Of a stretch of 64,000 nucleotides of DNA, positions 61,158 through 64,000 are shown in pieces. The stretch is taken from NCBI RefSeq assembly GCF_010092445.1, contig NZ_CP048031.1, positions 4,092,001-4,156,000 of the forward strand, written 5' to 3'. The first letter of the stretch is position 1; each line of letters opens with the position of its first letter. This stretch comes from Shewanella sp. Arc9-LZ. GTDB lineage: Bacteria; Pseudomonadota; Gammaproteobacteria; Enterobacterales; Shewanellaceae. The notes under the pieces were generated by a model. That model was not told the DNA's origin and did no database searches. It was given only the letters and a program-made list of their open reading frames with translations. The translations under genes and the position numbers were made by a program.

Positions 61158-61799
61158 TTAACGTGTGTACAGCTGAGGCTGCTGTGCCCTGGCCACAATA
61201 CTGGCGGGCATTTTTGCAGCGAGCATCTGCAGTAAAGACGAGGCCTTTTTCTGTTGGGCGTCGTCATCAAATATACTGTTATATAACCAATGATAGCCAA
61301 GTTCATAATCGGCAGGACTTCCGTAGCCTTCACCAAATAAATGAACCAGTGTCATTCTTGCGGTTAAATCCCCATTAGCTGCCGCAGGCAATACATATTG
61401 CACTGCACGATTGGGATCTTTAACCACTAGTTTACCGCGATAATAATAATCTGCCAATTTTACCATCGCTTCAGCGCTACCCTGCTCAGCAGAGGTTTGC
61501 AGCAGCGCCATGCCGCGAGAAGGATGAGCCTTGACACAAACACCGTTATTAAGCATTTCAGCCCATAAAAATTGGTACATGGGTTGCTGTAATACTTCAG
61601 CACGGGCTTCAATGTCTTGAACCAGCTGACAGTCGTCTGCTTTTACGCGTTGTAAATATTGATTTGAGCGGATGAGCGAAATCAATTGTTGATCGCTATA
61701 GATATCGACGGCTTCTGTCACCGCAAATACATTGATCGAAACCACACTCAACAACAATAAACAGATACGCAACATAAGGATTCTCAATGGCACTTTCAT
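61158..61799 (-). CDS. motX: Sodium-driven polar flagellar motor protein MotX
   Basis: 213 residues. A signal peptide (LRICLLLLSVVSINVFA) precedes Sel1-like repeats (GMALLQTSAEQGSAEAMVKL, AADYYYRGKLVVKDPNRAVQ). MotX forms the T-ring with MotY and holds the stator of Na+-driven polar flagella in Vibrio and Shewanella. The identification rests on length, Sel1 content and the purA-motX-rnr order known from Shewanella. The best start is the first ATG after GGAT. Confidence 0.82.
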   Translation of the reverse strand: MKVPLRILMLRICLLLLSVVSINVFAVTEAVDIYSDQQLISLIRSNQYLQRVKADDCQLVQDIEARAEVLQQPMYQFLWAEMLNNGVCVKAHPSRGMALLQTSAEQGSAEAMVKLADYYYRGKLVVKDPNRAVQYVLPAAANGDLTARMTLVHLFGEGYGSPADYELGYHWLYNSIFDDDAQQKKASSLLQMLAAKMPASIVARAQQPQLYTR

Positions 61800-61867
61800 G
61801 ACTTATCCATCGGCAGTATAGCGTATTTCTTGAATAGAAACTGTTACAACCGTTAATAGCATCCATT

Positions 61868-61894
61868 AAAAAGGCCGCTTATCGCGGCCTTTTT
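61868..61894 (-). terminator. Rho-independent terminator after purA
   Basis: Stem AAGGCCGC / GCGGCCTT is followed, in the minus direction, by a T run, just past the purA stop. Confidence 0.9.
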
Positions 61895-61897
61895 GGT

Positions 61898-63229
<1,332 letters not shown>

Positions 63230-63262
63230 TTAACAGATTTTAGGGGGTTATAGGCAAGTGTT

Positions 63263-63451
63263 TTATTGAAAAATGATCAATAAAACAATTCCTGCAGTAA
63301 CTAAACATCCACCTAAGCGTCTGAGAACATTTTGCTTTTGTGTAGAAAGCTCTAATAAATATTTTTGCCACTTGTTAGGAAAAAGTAACGGACCAAGCCC
63401 TTCAATAATTAAAACTAAGCCAAATGCGGTCATTAACAATGGTAAATTCAT
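63263..63451 (-). CDS. DUF2065 family membrane protein (YjeT-like)
   Basis: 62 residues with two membrane helices (LLMTAFGLVLIIEGLGPLLF and GCLVTAGIVLLIIF) around the basic loop WQKYLLELSTQKQN. It matches DUF2065, which in E. coli is yjeT between hflC and purA. Here it stays with purA although hflC is elsewhere. The function is unknown. Confidence 0.85.
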   Translation of the reverse strand: MNLPLLMTAFGLVLIIEGLGPLLFPNKWQKYLLELSTQKQNVLRRLGGCLVTAGIVLLIIFQ

Positions 63452-63799
63452 GTTTTAGCCTCTTTTTAACTGATACCAATTCCATTAATTATGTAACCTC
63501 AACTCGGCATATAAATGAGGTTACATCATTATAAAAATTAAAGCTTAGTCATTAGCCACTATCAAACTTGTCATTTATTTTACTAACAAGGCGAATTGAC
63601 GCGTCAATAGCTGGCCTATTGCAAGCCTGCTTGTATAAAGAATAACGCAGTTAGCAAGACAAAGGACTGCTTGCGAGGCGTTTGTTATCTCAAGTTCAGG
63701 CTATGTACCTTTCGGCCGATGTTTCTGGCCTATTCACATTGATGCTATACAACATCATTAACCCACACAGCACATTTTACACGATAAATTTTAGACAAT
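63452..63799. other. Gap between the DUF2065 gene and rpsI, with a palindrome
   Basis: There is no supported gene. The left part starts ACTGATACCAATTCCATTAAT and contains a perfect 11-bp inverted repeat (ATGTAACCTCA 63491-63501 and TGAGGTTACAT 63516-63526). The rest looks like non-coding dispersed sequence and could be a repeat family, but no second copy is present in the window. Confidence 0.4.
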
Positions 63800-63827
63800 A
63801 AAAAACCCAGCAAATGCTGGGTTTTTT
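63800..63827 (-). terminator. Rho-independent terminator after rpsI
   Basis: Stem ACCCAGC / GCTGGGT lies between A and T runs, 17 bases past the rpsI stop. Confidence 0.9.
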
Positions 63828-63843
63828 GAATCCAAAAAACGAA

Positions 63844-64000
63844 TTAACGCTTAGAGAACTGTGGCTTACGACGTGCTTTACGTAGACCAACTTTCTTACG
63901 TTCAACTTTACGTGCATCACGGGTAACAAAACCAGCGCTACGTAGAGTAGGACGTAAAGCTTCATCTAGTTGCAATAATGCACGGGTAATACCGTGACGA
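63844..64000 (-). CDS. rpsI: Ribosomal protein S9, C-terminal part (cut by window edge)
   Basis: Only the last 52 codons are in the window. They read [20 protein letters not shown]... and end [17 protein letters not shown], the characteristic S9 tail that reaches the P-site tRNA. rplM would be expected just beyond the window edge. Confidence 0.95.
   Translation of the reverse strand, partial: RHGITRALLQLDEALRPTLRSAGFVTRDARKVERKKVGLRKARRKPQFSKR

Overview
The window looks like a chromosomal segment of a Shewanella species or a very close marine gammaproteobacterium. The DNA is AT-rich by eye. The evidence is gene content and order: petABC-sspAB-pabA beside an S9 peptidase, an HDOD gene and argD; hflC-hflK-hflX-hfq-miaA-mutL-amiB-tsaE; parE and parC separated by a PQQ-type sugar dehydrogenase; purA-motX-rnr-rlmB; and a CheX gene. 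Nearly all of it is core genome. I see no prophage, intact insertion sequence, CRISPR array or recognisable defence system.

Layout. 1-9122 (all minus): argD start, HDOD protein, secreted S9 peptidase, pabA, sspB-sspA and the cytochrome bc1 operon petA-petB-petC. 9123-9825 is a gap holding a repeat-like element with imperfect terminal inverted repeats. 9826-18166 (minus) is the hflC to tsaE cluster: membrane protease control, RNA chaperone, tRNA modification, mismatch repair and cell-wall amidase. 18339-20267 holds a small helical protein and an unusual tRNA-Gly(GCC) region, with three intact tRNA genes flanked by at least seven decayed or partial copies behind one strong stable-RNA-type promoter. 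20298-29365 holds orn (minus) and then, on plus, rsgA, psd, an EamA transporter, an MscM-type channel, a GDPD phosphodiesterase, a 2-hydroxyacid dehydrogenase and bfd. 29459-37536 (minus) is nudF-yqiB-cpdA-yqiA-parE-dehydrogenase-parC, with tolC divergent at 37962.

39376-43118 carries envelope and copper genes (an outer-membrane barrel protein, a DUF2333 protein, a PCu(A)C chaperone), an enoyl-CoA hydratase/isomerase, and a three-gene minus unit of an exported helical protein, a 43-residue membrane protein and a PspC-like protein. 43852-46785 is dusA followed by two extra copies of the dusA 5' end. They bracket a small region with a frameshifted DUF4124 gene and a cupin gene, and are best read as scars of dusA-targeted integration. 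47189-55164 holds cheX, alr, dnaB, an S46 peptidase with a long repetitive tail, and rplI-rpsR-priB-rpsF. 55390-64000 holds a DUF481 protein, an MFS transporter, rlmB, rnr, motX, purA, a DUF2065 protein and the end of rpsI.

No complete new system is evident. The observations most worth following are the graded decay of the tRNA-Gly array, the dusA-derived repeats, the alanine/valine-rich repeat tail on the S46 peptidase, and the small PspC-linked membrane operon. Start sites were chosen from ribosome-binding sites and family N-termini and may be off by a few codons where noted. Positions that I counted by hand may be off by one.
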